Shown: piece after piece, positions 7,082-15,051 of the stretch
How positions within the stretch are numbered: the first letter of the stretch is position 1
Layout of the letters: each line of letters begins with the position of its first letter
Origin: Acholeplasmatales bacterium
Lineage (GTDB): Bacteria; Bacillota_I; Bacilli_A; Acholeplasmatales; Anaeroplasmataceae
Assembly (NCBI GenBank): GCA_017462645.1
Contig: JAFTQR010000011.1
Span: 1 to 48,433 of the forward strand
DNA length: 48,433 nt
Direction: 5' to 3'
Notes under the pieces: model-generated
The model's database searches: none
The model's input: only the letters and a program-made list of their open reading frames with translations
What the model was told of the DNA's origin: nothing
Translations under genes and position numbers: made by a program

Positions 7082-7261
7082 ATGGCTGATGATAAAAGAT
7101 TTGAAAAGGTATATTCACAAGGAATATCTAGTGTAGTAGAAATTTGGGTAGATAAAAAAACAGGTGTAAATTATCTTTTTCGTATTAGTGGATATGCTGG
7201 TGGATTAACACCACTTCTTGATAAAGATGGTAATGTTGTTGTTACCCCAATTAAAAAATAA
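7082..7261 (+). CDS. Small DUF6440-type protein
   Basis: 59 residues, with the pattern RFEKVY...GVNYLFRISGYAGGLTPLLDKDGNVVV that I associate with the DUF6440 family of short cytoplasmic proteins. The function of the family is not known to me. The ATG at 7082 has AAAGGAG eight bases upstream, inside the end of the lipoprotein gene, so it is probably the last gene of that operon. Directly downstream begins a new promoter (TTGACA at 7267) and a riboswitch. Confidence 0.65.
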   Translation: MADDKRFEKVYSQGISSVVEIWVDKKTGVNYLFRISGYAGGLTPLLDKDGNVVVTPIKK

Positions 7262-7266
7262 ATATA

Positions 7267-7295
7267 TTGACATTTTATTAAAAAATTAATATTAT
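7267..7295 (+). promoter_or_regulatory. Promoter of the S-box-like leader
   Basis: TTGACA (7267-7272), 17-base spacer, TATTAT (7290-7295): a near-consensus sigma-A promoter. Transcription would start near 7302, at the first bases of the aptamer. Confidence 0.75.
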
Positions 7296-7300
7296 TAAAT

Positions 7301-7388
7301 TACCATAAGGAGAAGACGAGAGACAAGCTCTATGACTCTTCAGCAACCTGCAATATGTAAGGTGCTAAAGCTTGAATGATGGGATATA
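7301..7388 (+). promoter_or_regulatory. S-box-like (SAM-I/SAM-IV group) riboswitch aptamer
   Basis: The core ACGAGAGACAAGCTCTATGA, then CTCTTCAGCAACCTGC ... TAAGGTGCTAA, matches the S-box pattern (GAGGGAcugGCCCuAUGA, then CAGCAACC ... AAGGUGCUAA). A short P3 forms between ACC and GGT around an AATAT loop. An A+T-rich P1 may form between 7291-7306 and 7378-7395. The helix that normally follows GGTGCTAA (P4) is absent or very short, so this may be a reduced variant. The 3' strand GATGGGA can pair with the terminator arm TCCCAT, as expected of an antiterminator switched by ligand. Confidence 0.7.
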
Positions 7389-7405
7389 TTAATTACTAAT
7401 AATAC

Positions 7406-7434
7406 ACTCCCATTGCGATGGGAGTTTTTATTTT
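7406..7434 (+). terminator. Riboswitch-controlled intrinsic terminator
   Basis: ACTCCCAT, loop TGCG, ATGGGAGT, followed by TTTTTATTTT. Its left arm can alternatively pair with GATGGGA at 7378-7384 in the aptamer, giving a choice between terminator and antiterminator. Confidence 0.85.
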
Positions 7435-7465
7435 CTTCTTGTGGAATATTTTAGGAGGAAATAAA

Positions 7466-7627
7466 ATGGATAATAAATTAGAAGAAATTGTACCTAATAT
7501 TTTATATAAATATAAGGGTATATTAATTAGAAGGATAGGAGAGCGTTATATTTGTACTATTGATGGTGGTACATTTATATTTAACGAGCTTGACCTAATA
7601 ATTGGAATTATTGAGGCTTTAGTATGA
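7466..7627 (+). CDS. 53-residue protein, first gene after the S-box-like leader
   Basis: Encodes a short, non-exported protein starting MDNKLEEIVPNILYKYKG, with TAGGAGG five to six bases before the ATG. Its TGA overlaps the ATG of the next gene (ATGA), so the two are translationally coupled. I do not recognise the sequence; it is compact, has no Cys or His pairs and no membrane helix. Its position suggests it is a partner or regulator of the amidohydrolase-like enzyme that follows. Confidence 0.65.
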   Translation: MDNKLEEIVPNILYKYKGILIRRIGERYICTIDGGTFIFNELDLIIGIIEALV

Positions 7628-8280
7628 AAATATTATTACATATGCCTCATACAAGCCTAAGGCTTCCAAAAGCCTTTTATAAAGGCTTATTAATAGATAA
7701 AAATCTATTAAATAAATATAATTTATTAATGACTGATTTAGGTGTAGATACTCTTTTTAAAATCTTTAAGGCTAAAATAATAAAGCCTAAATATTCTAGG
7801 CTTTATTGTGATTTAGAAAGATTTAAGGATGATAGCTTAGAAATAATGAGTAAATATGGACAAGGTGTTATATATACTCATACCTATGATGGATTATTAT
7901 TTCATCAGCATGATGAAAAATATAAAAGAAAAGTATTAAAATATTATGATAAATACCATAAAAGACTAGATAAAACAGCTAAAAACCTATTAAAAAAGGA
8001 TGATACTTTATTAATATTAGATTGTCATAGCTTCTCAGATAAAATGGCGTCATATTTAAATAATGAGCCATTTCCTGATATCTGTATAGGTATAGAAAAA
8101 GACTATTATGATGAGAAAATATTAAATAATATAATTAATAAAATAAAAGAAAAAGGATATACCTATCAAATTGAATATCCATATAAGGGAAGCTTAGTTC
8201 CTAATTATATTTATAACAATAAGGTAAATGGTAAGGTTATTTCTATAATGCTTGAAATAAATAAAAGAATTTATTTATAA
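7624..8280 (+). CDS. N-formylglutamate amidohydrolase-like hydrolase
   Basis: 218 residues that fit the FGase family (PF05013): MPHTSLRLP near the start, then TDLGVDTLF, RLYCDLERF, GQGVIYTHTYDG, ILDCHSFSD, YPYKGSLVPN and the end SIMLEINKRIYL. The Asp, His and Glu residues in these motifs are the likely zinc ligands and catalytic residues. Classical FGase removes formate from N-formylglutamate in histidine breakdown, but no histidine genes are near, and shorter members like this one may act on other N-acyl amino acids or peptides. Control by an S-box-like leader instead suggests a link to sulfur, methionine or one-carbon metabolism, which is inference. Confidence 0.75.
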   Translation: MKILLHMPHTSLRLPKAFYKGLLIDKNLLNKYNLLMTDLGVDTLFKIFKAKIIKPKYSRLYCDLERFKDDSLEIMSKYGQGVIYTHTYDGLLFHQHDEKYKRKVLKYYDKYHKRLDKTAKNLLKKDDTLLILDCHSFSDKMASYLNNEPFPDICIGIEKDYYDEKILNNIINKIKEKGYTYQIEYPYKGSLVPNYIYNNKVNGKVISIMLEINKRIYL

Positions 8281-8317
8281 AATATGCTCATTTTATCAAG
8301 TATATATTATTAATATA

Positions 8318-8326
8318 TGCTATAAT
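8318..8326 (+). promoter_or_regulatory. Extended -10 promoter of the methyltransferase
   Basis: TGCTATAAT about 20 bases before AAAGGTGAT and the ATG at 8346. No clear -35 is seen, as is usual for extended -10 promoters. Confidence 0.55.
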
Positions 8327-8345
8327 CATTAAAGGTGATAATTAT

Positions 8346-8936
8346 ATGGATTTAGAAGTAGAACTAGATAAAATTCTTAAAATCAAAACTAGTGGTAGAG
8401 ATGATTCAAAATCAAATTATATCAATTTTCCATATGAGCCTACTCCCTATTGTGTATTACAGGAATTATCTAATAGTGGATATATTACTAAGGCTGATAA
8501 GATAATTGATTATGGTTCAGGCAAGGGAAGAGTTGATTTTTATTTAGCTTATAGTAATAAAGCTAATATGATTGGTGTTGAATATGATATAAGGTTATAT
8601 AATAAAGCATTAGATAATCATAAAAATTCAATTAGCTCAGGTAGGGTTCAATTTGTTAATTGTAATGCTTTAGATTATGAATTCCCTGATGATGCTACTG
8701 GAGCTTATTTCTTTAATCCTTTTTCTATAAAGATGTTAGAAGAGGTTATAAAAAGTATTAGATTATCTAAGAAAAGAAATAATAGGGAAATAAAATTATT
8801 TTTCTATTATCCATCTAAGGAATATATATCATTTTTAAAGGAAAATGATGATATTATTTATTTAGATTATATTAATTGTATGGATTTGTTTAGACAGGTT
8901 GATAAAAAGGAATGTATCGCAATATATAAGCTATAA
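8346..8936 (+). CDS. Class I SAM-dependent methyltransferase
   Basis: 196 residues with a Rossmann-type SAM-binding motif IDYGSGKGRVDFYLAY (about residues 49-64), an acidic strand end IGVEYD (about 77-82) and a later loop VNCNALDYEFPDDATGAYFF, where NPFS may correspond to the (N/D)PP(Y/F)-like catalytic site. The substrate is not evident; the length and motif order resemble small uncharacterised methyltransferases of Bacilli. It has its own promoter and a good AAAGGTG site and is followed by a terminator, so it is probably expressed alone. Confidence 0.75.
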   Translation: MDLEVELDKILKIKTSGRDDSKSNYINFPYEPTPYCVLQELSNSGYITKADKIIDYGSGKGRVDFYLAYSNKANMIGVEYDIRLYNKALDNHKNSISSGRVQFVNCNALDYEFPDDATGAYFFNPFSIKMLEEVIKSIRLSKKRNNREIKLFFYYPSKEYISFLKENDDIIYLDYINCMDLFRQVDKKECIAIYKL

Positions 8937-8939
8937 TAA

Positions 8940-8968
8940 GAAATAGAGTTTATCTATTTCTTTTATTT
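8940..8968 (+). terminator. Terminator after the methyltransferase gene
   Basis: GAAATAGA, loop GTTTA, TCTATTTC, then TTTTATTTATT. Confidence 0.75.
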
Positions 8969-9021
8969 ATTAATATTTGGTGTTATAATATTAATGTTAT
9001 TTTTGGAATAGAGGGATTATT

Positions 9022-10185
9022 ATGAAGTCATTTTCTAAATTATTAGATAGCTTTGGAGAAGGTATTTTTAAAAAATTAAATGATAAAAAAATAGAATTAG
9101 AAAATCAAGGTAAGGAAATACATGATTTATTTGTAGGTACTCCTGATTTTGAGCCTAATTATAGAATTATGAAGGTATTAAGTGATGCATGCTTAAATAG
9201 CGAGGATTATAAATATTCATTAAGGGTTTTACCAGAGCTTAAGGATGAATTTATTAATTATTATAAAAAAAGATTTAATGTAGAATTAAATCATGAACAA
9301 ATTACAATGTGTAATGGCACTCAAGAGGGTATGTGTCATATTGGTATGTGTGTATGTAATGAGGATGAATATTGCCTATTACCTAATCCAGGCTATCCAG
9401 CATTTACCTCTAGCGCAAAGCTTGCTAAGGCTAATATTTATTATTATCCCTTATTAGAGGAAAATGATTTTATGCCTAGATTAGATTTAATAGATGAGGA
9501 AATATTAAGGAAAACAAAATATGTTATTATTTCCTATCCATCAAATCCAACGGGTGGTGTAATAACAAAGGAAAGATATAAGGAAATTATTGCGTTAGCT
9601 AAGAAATATGATTTTATTATAATAAATGACAATGCATATTCTGATATAGTATTTGACGGATTTGAGTCATTTTCATTCTTAGAGCTTGATGGTGCAATTG
9701 ATGTAGGTGTTGAGTTTTATTCATTATCTAAATCTTTTAACACTACTGGTGCTAGAATATCATTTTTATTAGGTAATCCTGATATTATTAAAGCATTTGA
9801 TAAATTAAGAAGCCAATATGATTTTGGAATGTTTATTCCAATTCAAAGAGCAGCTATAGAGGCATTAAGGCTTGATAGAAGCTTTGTTTTAAAGCAGCAA
9901 GCAATTTATCAGGAACGAAGAGATGCCTTATGTGATGGTCTTACTAGCATTGGCTGGAGGGTTAGAAAATCTAAGGGTACAATGTTTGTTTTTGCGAGAA
10001 TTCCAGATAAATATAATGATGGTATGGAATTTTCTATTGAATTATTGAATAAGGCCAATGTATTAGTTACACCAGGTATATCGTTTGGTCCGCTTGGTGA
10101 TAAATATGTTAGATTTGCGTTAGTAAAGGAAAAGGAAGAATTATTAAGAATAGTAGATATTATTAAAAAATCTGAAATATTATAA
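9022..10185 (+). CDS. PLP-dependent aminotransferase, class I/II
   Basis: 387 residues, a fold-type I aminotransferase. GTPDFEP at 39-45 and YPSNPTGGVI at about 172-181 are substrate and cofactor-loop motifs; INDNAYSDI (about 201-209) carries the Asp and Tyr that contact the pyridine ring; SLSKSFN holds the Schiff-base Lys at 237; and the C-terminal RFAL Arg should bind the substrate carboxylate. Length and motifs fit aspartate/LL-diaminopimelate-type enzymes, but the amino acid partner cannot be decided. An extended -10 (TGTTATAAT, 8981-8989) and GAGGG before the ATG support independent expression. A bidirectional terminator follows. Confidence 0.9.
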   Translation: MKSFSKLLDSFGEGIFKKLNDKKIELENQGKEIHDLFVGTPDFEPNYRIMKVLSDACLNSEDYKYSLRVLPELKDEFINYYKKRFNVELNHEQITMCNGTQEGMCHIGMCVCNEDEYCLLPNPGYPAFTSSAKLAKANIYYYPLLEENDFMPRLDLIDEEILRKTKYVIISYPSNPTGGVITKERYKEIIALAKKYDFIIINDNAYSDIVFDGFESFSFLELDGAIDVGVEFYSLSKSFNTTGARISFLLGNPDIIKAFDKLRSQYDFGMFIPIQRAAIEALRLDRSFVLKQQAIYQERRDALCDGLTSIGWRVRKSKGTMFVFARIPDKYNDGMEFSIELLNKANVLVTPGISFGPLGDKYVRFALVKEKEELLRIVDIIKKSEIL

Positions 10186-10192
10186 AAAAGAA

Positions 10193-10216
10193 GAAGGTAG
10201 CAAAATTGCTACCTTC
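10193..10216. terminator. Bidirectional terminator between convergent genes
   Basis: GAAGGTAGCAA/TTGCTACCTTC nearly perfect stem, with T-rich sequence on the plus side and A-rich sequence (T-rich on the minus strand) on the other. Confidence 0.85.
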
Positions 10217-10224
10217 ATATCTTT

Positions 10225-10887
10225 TTAATAACCTATTTTGTTTTCTTTAGTGTTAATTACTAAATCAGCTTCAGTTATTTTTTCACCAAAGCCACTGTCG
10301 ATACCGATAGTAACGAAACCATGCTCCTTACCAATTGCTAAATACTTATTAACGTCCTCGAATAATACTACTTCCTTAGGATTAGCATTCTTTAAAATCT
10401 TCATAATTTCTACATAATAATCAGATTTCACCGGATGAGCCTCATCACAGAAGAATGAATTTCTTTCGTTAAAGTAACGATAGAATTCCCATTTCTTCAT
10501 AATCTTTAGCGCAACGCCTTTATTTTGTGCAGATACTAAGAATACCTTAATACCTAAACCAGCATCAGATAATACATCTTGAATAAACTTAAATGGTCTA
10601 GATTCCTTTAAAATAATTTTAATAGCTAACTTAGCTCTCTTTTTAGAATATTTTTCCTTATCTTCAATTACGATATTATAATCCTTTTCGATTTCACCTA
10701 AGAATACCTCTTCAGGCTTACCTAAATAAGATAAAATATGCTCATGATCAACCTCGATACCATATTCCTTCTTTAATATTTCATTATGAGCCACCCAGTG
10801 TAGTCTTTCTGTGTCAGCTAAAGTACCATCTAGGTCGAAAATGAAACATCTTTTGTTGTCTAACAGCTTTTTAATTTTTTTGTACAT
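10225..10887 (-). CDS. HAD-superfamily hydrolase, beta-phosphoglucomutase-like
   Basis: 220 residues. Motif I is FDLDGTLADTE (nucleophile Asp18 and Asp20), a helical cap follows (about 25-90), motif II is FLVSAQ (Ser/Thr strand), motif III Lys lies in HPVKSDYY, and motif IV is VVLFEDV. This is the subclass I cap type, which includes beta-phosphoglucomutase and phosphoglycolate phosphatases. The phosphorylated substrate is unknown. The ATG is preceded by GGAGGGTGA. The gene is transcribed away from the MATE gene; the 240-base gap between them holds T-rich spacer and the MATE promoter. Confidence 0.88.
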   Translation of the reverse strand: MYKKIKKLLDNKRCFIFDLDGTLADTERLHWVAHNEILKKEYGIEVDHEHILSYLGKPEEVFLGEIEKDYNIVIEDKEKYSKKRAKLAIKIILKESRPFKFIQDVLSDAGLGIKVFLVSAQNKGVALKIMKKWEFYRYFNERNSFFCDEAHPVKSDYYVEIMKILKNANPKEVVLFEDVNKYLAIGKEHGFVTIGIDSGFGEKITEADLVINTKENKIGY

Positions 10888-11131
10888 AAAGTCACCCTCC
10901 TAAATTTGTTTAAATATTATTCAATTTTTCATTGTATTTTGTAAAGGATTGAAAGAAAAAAATGAAAAAAAACCAAAATACATATTAAAATAGAACTGTT
11001 ATTTATATCTTTATTTTACTAATTAATTTGAAATATGTCAACTTTTATATTTTTATTTGTGCAAAATGTACAACAAAATGTGAAAAATGCTGTATAATAC
11101 AAGAAAATGAATGAAAAAGGAGGGGAATTGC

Positions 11132-12469
11132 TTGAGGCAGGAAAATAAAACATTTTTTAAAGAATTAAATAAGCTAATGCTGCCAATAGCCTTCCAAACA
11201 TTCATGCTAGCTGCTGTTGCAGCATCAGACTCTATTATGCTTGGCTTGGTAAGCCAGGATTCATTAGCGGCTGTATCATTAGCCTCTAAAATCCAATTTG
11301 TACAAAATATTGGGCTTGCTGCGTTAGTAGGTGGTGGTAGTGTATTAGCCTCTCAATATTTTGGGAAAAATGATTTTAAAAAGGTAAGTAGCATTTTCTC
11401 ACTTGTTTTAAGATATTCAGTAATTATATCAATTATTTTTTGGGCGATATCATTATTTATCCCAGAGGAATTAATGAGAATATTTACTGATGATATAAAT
11501 ATGATTAATATAGGTAGTAAATATTTAAGGGTATCATCATGGTCATATTTAATTGTTGGAATCACTCAAACGTATTTATGTATGCTAAAGGTTTCTAATA
11601 AAGCATATTTAAGTGCGATAATAAGTTCTATTGCAGTTGTATTAAATATATTATTAAATGCTGTATTTATATTTGGGTTAATAGGATTTAGTGAAATGGG
11701 GGCTGAGGGAGCTGCCCTAGCTACTGTAATAGCTAGAATTATTGAATTAATTTTATCTATTATAATAGTAATGGCTTATAAAATTAAGCTTGATAAAAGA
11801 AATATCATATCCTTTGAAGGTACTATAGAAAAGGAATTTTGGAAAATATCTAGTCCGATTTTATTGAATGAAGCAATTTGGGGAATTGGTGTTACTATTT
11901 ATTCTATAGCCATCGGTCATTTGGGAAGTGATGCTACAGCGGCAAATTCGATAGCTTCAGTTGTTAAGGATTTAGTAACAAGCCTATGTAGAGGAATAGG
12001 CGTAGGTGGAGGAATATTACTTGGCTATAAGCTTGGTAGTAATAAACTTGATGAGGCTAAAAGCTATGGCAATAAGCTAGTTAAGCTATCTATTATAGGT
12101 GGTATTATTTGTGGTTTAATAATTTTAGCAACAATGCCTATAGCTCTACAAATGGATTTAAGTAATAATGCTAAGGATTATTTAACTATTATGTTAATAA
12201 TTTGTGCATTTTATATGGTTTCAAAATCAATGAATGTTGCAATAATAAATGGAATATTTTATGCAGGTGGAGATTCTAAATTTGATACATATTGCATAAT
12301 AACGACAATGTGGTTTATGATTATCCCCCTTGCTCTAATAGGAACATTTGTTTTTTCTTGGCCAGTTTTGGTAATATATCTTATTATTAGCCTAGATGAG
12401 GCAATTAAAATACCGTTTGTTCTTGCAAGATATAAAAAATATAAGTGGTTAAAAAATTTAACAAAGTAA
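11132..12469 (+). CDS. MATE family multidrug/cation antiporter
   Basis: 445 residues with about twelve membrane helices in two homologous halves, as in MATE (NorM/DinF-type) exporters that use a sodium or proton gradient to expel organic cations. Typical stretches are LMLPIAFQTFMLAAVAASDS, MLGLVSQDSLAAVSLA and, in the second half, INGIFYAGGDSKF. I place the start at the TTG at 11132, with AGGAGGGG six bases before it; an ATG at 11111 is in frame but lacks a site. TGctgTATAAT at about 11088-11098 may be the promoter. The closing hairpin at 12471 is shared with the convergent gene. Substrate unknown. Confidence 0.9.
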   Translation: MRQENKTFFKELNKLMLPIAFQTFMLAAVAASDSIMLGLVSQDSLAAVSLASKIQFVQNIGLAALVGGGSVLASQYFGKNDFKKVSSIFSLVLRYSVIISIIFWAISLFIPEELMRIFTDDINMINIGSKYLRVSSWSYLIVGITQTYLCMLKVSNKAYLSAIISSIAVVLNILLNAVFIFGLIGFSEMGAEGAALATVIARIIELILSIIIVMAYKIKLDKRNIISFEGTIEKEFWKISSPILLNEAIWGIGVTIYSIAIGHLGSDATAANSIASVVKDLVTSLCRGIGVGGGILLGYKLGSNKLDEAKSYGNKLVKLSIIGGIICGLIILATMPIALQMDLSNNAKDYLTIMLIICAFYMVSKSMNVAIINGIFYAGGDSKFDTYCIITTMWFMIIPLALIGTFVFSWPVLVIYLIISLDEAIKIPFVLARYKKYKWLKNLTK

Positions 12470-12470
12470 A

Positions 12471-12492
12471 AAAGGCTCTTTTTGAGCCTTTT
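12471..12492. terminator. Bidirectional terminator
   Basis: AAAGGCTC, loop TTTTT, GAGCCTTT with T run on one side and A run on the other, between the convergent MATE and dehydrogenase genes. Confidence 0.8.
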
Positions 12493-12493
12493 A

Positions 12494-13387
12494 TTATTTT
12501 AAGTATTCAATTATATTATTTAATACCTTTTCTCCAAGTCTTACATATGCCTGATATGATTTTCCACCAGCAGATCTATTAATAGTAAATGTATTTTGTA
12601 AATCCCAAATAGAATTATCACCCGCAGTAGCTAATGTATCACCAAAGAAGAAGTGATTATCCTCCTTAAGCCATTCCTTTAATGCTTCAACATTAAAGCC
12701 TGGACCAATTGAGGTGTTAAATAAAATTCTTTTACCCTTCATTAAATTAAATTGCTCCTTTTGAAGCAATAATACATTTTTATTTAATGCAAGGAAAATT
12801 GCCTCACTTTCACTACAAAGTGTATTTAAATCCTTATATTTAATATCCTCATTATTTTCAACATCATATTTTCTAGTACGACTATAATATGATACATCTG
12901 CCTTAAAGAATTTTAACGCTCTAGCAATTAATGTACCACTAGTACCTAATCCGATAACACCACACTTTAATCCTGTTATTTCATGTGCTATATTATCCCA
13001 TTTGAATTCCTTATAGCCTTGAAGGAATTCAACTAGCTCATGAATAATATATTCAGCAACACCCTCATCACCATAATCTCTAATACCCTTTACGATAATA
13101 CCAAGCTCCTCGGCTTTAGTAATATCTACATTTGCTGATTCCTTAGAATATAATGAACAGCACATTCCAACATATTTTAGATTTTTAGCATTTTCTAATA
13201 CATAAGCATTAATTGCTGATGTAAAGGATAATAATACTGCATCTGCATCATCTATTCTTTTTAATATTTCATTGTCATTAGTAGGAATATCCTTATAATA
13301 GATAACCTCCTTAGCATATTTATTTAATTCCTCAACATGCACATTAAGCATATTTATAGGTTCTATAATTACTAATTTATTAAACAT
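12494..13387 (-). CDS. D-2-hydroxyacid dehydrogenase-related NAD(P)-binding protein with altered active site
   Basis: 297 residues. The N-terminal catalytic-domain half, the dinucleotide fold VIGLGTSGTLIARAL (Gly-rich loop near 148) and the second part follow the 2-hydroxyacid dehydrogenase layout. The usual N-x-x-R-G segment with the catalytic Arg reads instead NTSIGPGFNVEAL, and no H-I-A/G catalytic His is seen near the end (TINRSAGGKSYQAY). It may therefore be a divergent oxidoreductase or a non-catalytic binder. I use the ATG at 13387 with AAGGAG nine bases upstream. It is transcribed divergently from the aspartate dehydrogenase-like gene, 67 bases away, which suggests shared control. Confidence 0.7.
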   Translation of the reverse strand: MFNKLVIIEPINMLNVHVEELNKYAKEVIYYKDIPTNDNEILKRIDDADAVLLSFTSAINAYVLENAKNLKYVGMCCSLYSKESANVDITKAEELGIIVKGIRDYGDEGVAEYIIHELVEFLQGYKEFKWDNIAHEITGLKCGVIGLGTSGTLIARALKFFKADVSYYSRTRKYDVENNEDIKYKDLNTLCSESEAIFLALNKNVLLLQKEQFNLMKGKRILFNTSIGPGFNVEALKEWLKEDNHFFFGDTLATAGDNSIWDLQNTFTINRSAGGKSYQAYVRLGEKVLNNIIEYLK

Positions 13388-13454
13388 TGCAAAACACTCC
13401 TTATTTGTTATAATATTAATATTAAATGAAATAAAAGTCAAGGAGAGTAGTATT

Positions 13455-14231
13455 ATGATAAGACTAGGATTATATGGTTGTGGCAGATTAAATAAAATTG
13501 TTGTTGATTGTTATAAAAAGGGATTGCTAGATGGCTTTGAAATAGTAGGCTGTTATAGTAAAACTAAGGAAAGCAGAGAAGAAATGGCTAATTCACTAAA
13601 TATTAAGCCATGTGATACATACGATGAATTATTAAAAAGAAATATTGATTATTTAGTAGAAGCTGCTAATCCTTTAGCTACTAAAGCTATATTAGAAAAA
13701 ACAATAAATAATAAGGTTAATATAATCTTATTATCTATTGGTGCCCTAGCAGATGAGGGTTATTATAAAAATATAATTAATCTTGCTAAGGAAAATAATG
13801 TTAGAATACATTTAGCTAGTGGTGCTATTGCAGGATTCCAGGTATTACGTACAGCTAACATTATGGGCTTAACTAAGTCATCACTTACTAATACTAAGGG
13901 ACCTAGAGCTCTATCTAAAACTACATTGTATAAAAAAGAAATGGAAGTTGATAATGTAGTTGCGTTTGAAGGTAGTGCATATAACGCAATTCAAAATCTT
14001 CCTACAGGTATTAATGTCGGTGTAGCTACAGCTCTAGCCACAATGGGTGTACATGATACAAACATATTAATACAGTCAAAGCCAGGCTTTATTGGTGACA
14101 GTCAATGCATAGATATTGAATGTGGAGAAGAAATTAAAGCCCATTTAGATGTATATAGTAGAACTAGTGATATTGCAGGATATAGTGTAGTAGCATTATT
14201 ACAAAATCTAATTAGTCCAATTGTATTCTAA
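13455..14231 (+). CDS. Aspartate dehydrogenase-like NAD(P)-dependent oxidoreductase
   Basis: 258 residues. The N-terminal Rossmann domain starts LGLYGCGRLNKI and continues VEAANPLATKAILEK and LLSIGALAD; the C-terminal domain has HLASGAIAGFQVL and the NLPTGINVGVATALATMGV segment that aligns with the DUF108 domain of L-aspartate dehydrogenase. Such enzymes convert aspartate and NAD(P)+ to iminoaspartate or oxaloacetate plus ammonia and can feed NAD synthesis, but no nad genes are visible here. Start and AAGGAG spacing are good. A terminator follows at 14235. Confidence 0.75.
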   Translation: MIRLGLYGCGRLNKIVVDCYKKGLLDGFEIVGCYSKTKESREEMANSLNIKPCDTYDELLKRNIDYLVEAANPLATKAILEKTINNKVNIILLSIGALADEGYYKNIINLAKENNVRIHLASGAIAGFQVLRTANIMGLTKSSLTNTKGPRALSKTTLYKKEMEVDNVVAFEGSAYNAIQNLPTGINVGVATALATMGVHDTNILIQSKPGFIGDSQCIDIECGEEIKAHLDVYSRTSDIAGYSVVALLQNLISPIVF

Positions 14232-14234
14232 AAT

Positions 14235-14258
14235 AAGCCCTTTTTAGGGCTTTATTTT
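14235..14258 (+). terminator. Terminator after the aspartate dehydrogenase-like gene
   Basis: AAGCCC, loop TTTTTA, GGGCTT, followed by TATTTTAATTT. Confidence 0.75.
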
Positions 14259-14292
14259 AATTTATAAGAATATAATTACATGGTGATTCAAT

Positions 14293-14598
14293 ATGGAAAA
14301 GAATCCTATTCAAAACTTTGTTAATTATTTCTTTTCTTTAAGTCCATATGAATTCTCTATTTTAGCCAATCTAATTGGTATTTTTTTGACTATTCCATTA
14401 GATGTTAATCAGCAAAATTCATTAGGTAATTTTTTTGAACTAATAGGGCAGCAAATATTAACTATTCAAGCACAAAATTACAATATAAATGATTCTATAA
14501 ATATAAATTTTAATGAAATACTTAAACAGATTAATTTTAAATTTGAATATTTAGAGGAGCTAATTAATTATCTTATGGCTTTTAAAGATAAAAAATAG
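14293..14598 (+). CDS. Conserved-looking hypothetical protein, 101 residues
   Basis: Not assigned to a family. The protein has a central hydrophobic segment (YEFSILANLIGIFLTIPL, about 19-36) followed by DVNQQNSLGNFFELIGQQIL and a charged helical end. The pattern (an SPxEFxxLAxxIG segment, then QNSLGNF..IGQxxxTIxAQ) reminds me of short uncharacterised proteins of clostridia, but I cannot name a role. GGTGAT lies before the ATG. It precedes the DUF1893 and reductase genes by about 50 bases and could be the first gene of that group, although TATA-rich sequence between leaves room for a separate promoter. Confidence 0.6.
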   Translation: MEKNPIQNFVNYFFSLSPYEFSILANLIGIFLTIPLDVNQQNSLGNFFELIGQQILTIQAQNYNINDSININFNEILKQINFKFEYLEELINYLMAFKDKK

Positions 14599-14648
14599 TA
14601 TAATTAAAATATATGTTTCTATTTATTTTAAGATATAAAAGGTGATTT

Positions 14649-15050
14649 ATGTTTGATATTTTTAAGAATGAAGGATTAACCTGTATTGTTTATAAAGATA
14701 ATATTATTTATAAAAGCAAGGATAGAGGAGTTAAACCATTATTAGAGCTTGTTAATAATAACATTAATGTTAATGGCTATAATTCAATAGATAAGGTTAT
14801 AGGTAAGGCTGCAGCATTTTTATATATAATATTAGGAGTTAATAATATATATGCTGAAATAATAAGTGAGCCAGCCTATAAGTTGCTATTAGAAAATAAT
14901 GTTAACATTAAATATGAAGTCCTAGTACCATTTATTATTAATAGAGCCAAAAATGGTAGATGTCCAATGGAAGAGGCTGTTTTAAATATAAATGATAAGA
15001 ATGAAGCATTAGCTGCAATTAATAAAAAAGTTTTAGAATTGAGGGGATAA
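14649..15050 (+). CDS. DUF1893 domain protein
   Basis: 133 residues that fit DUF1893: SLVVYKDNxIxxSxxxGVxPLLEL-like start (TCIVYKDNIIYKSKDRGVK), GKAAAFLYIILGVNNIYAEI in the middle, and RxxxGxCPMEEAVL (RAKNGRCPMEEAVLNI) towards the end. The family has a deaminase-like fold but no proven activity known to me; the conserved Cys near 111 may be functional. The stop is separated by one base from the ATG of the aldo/keto reductase, so they are very likely co-transcribed and the protein may assist that redox enzyme. Confidence 0.8.
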   Translation: MFDIFKNEGLTCIVYKDNIIYKSKDRGVKPLLELVNNNINVNGYNSIDKVIGKAAAFLYIILGVNNIYAEIISEPAYKLLLENNVNIKYEVLVPFIINRAKNGRCPMEEAVLNINDKNEALAAINKKVLELRG

Positions 15051-15051
15051 T

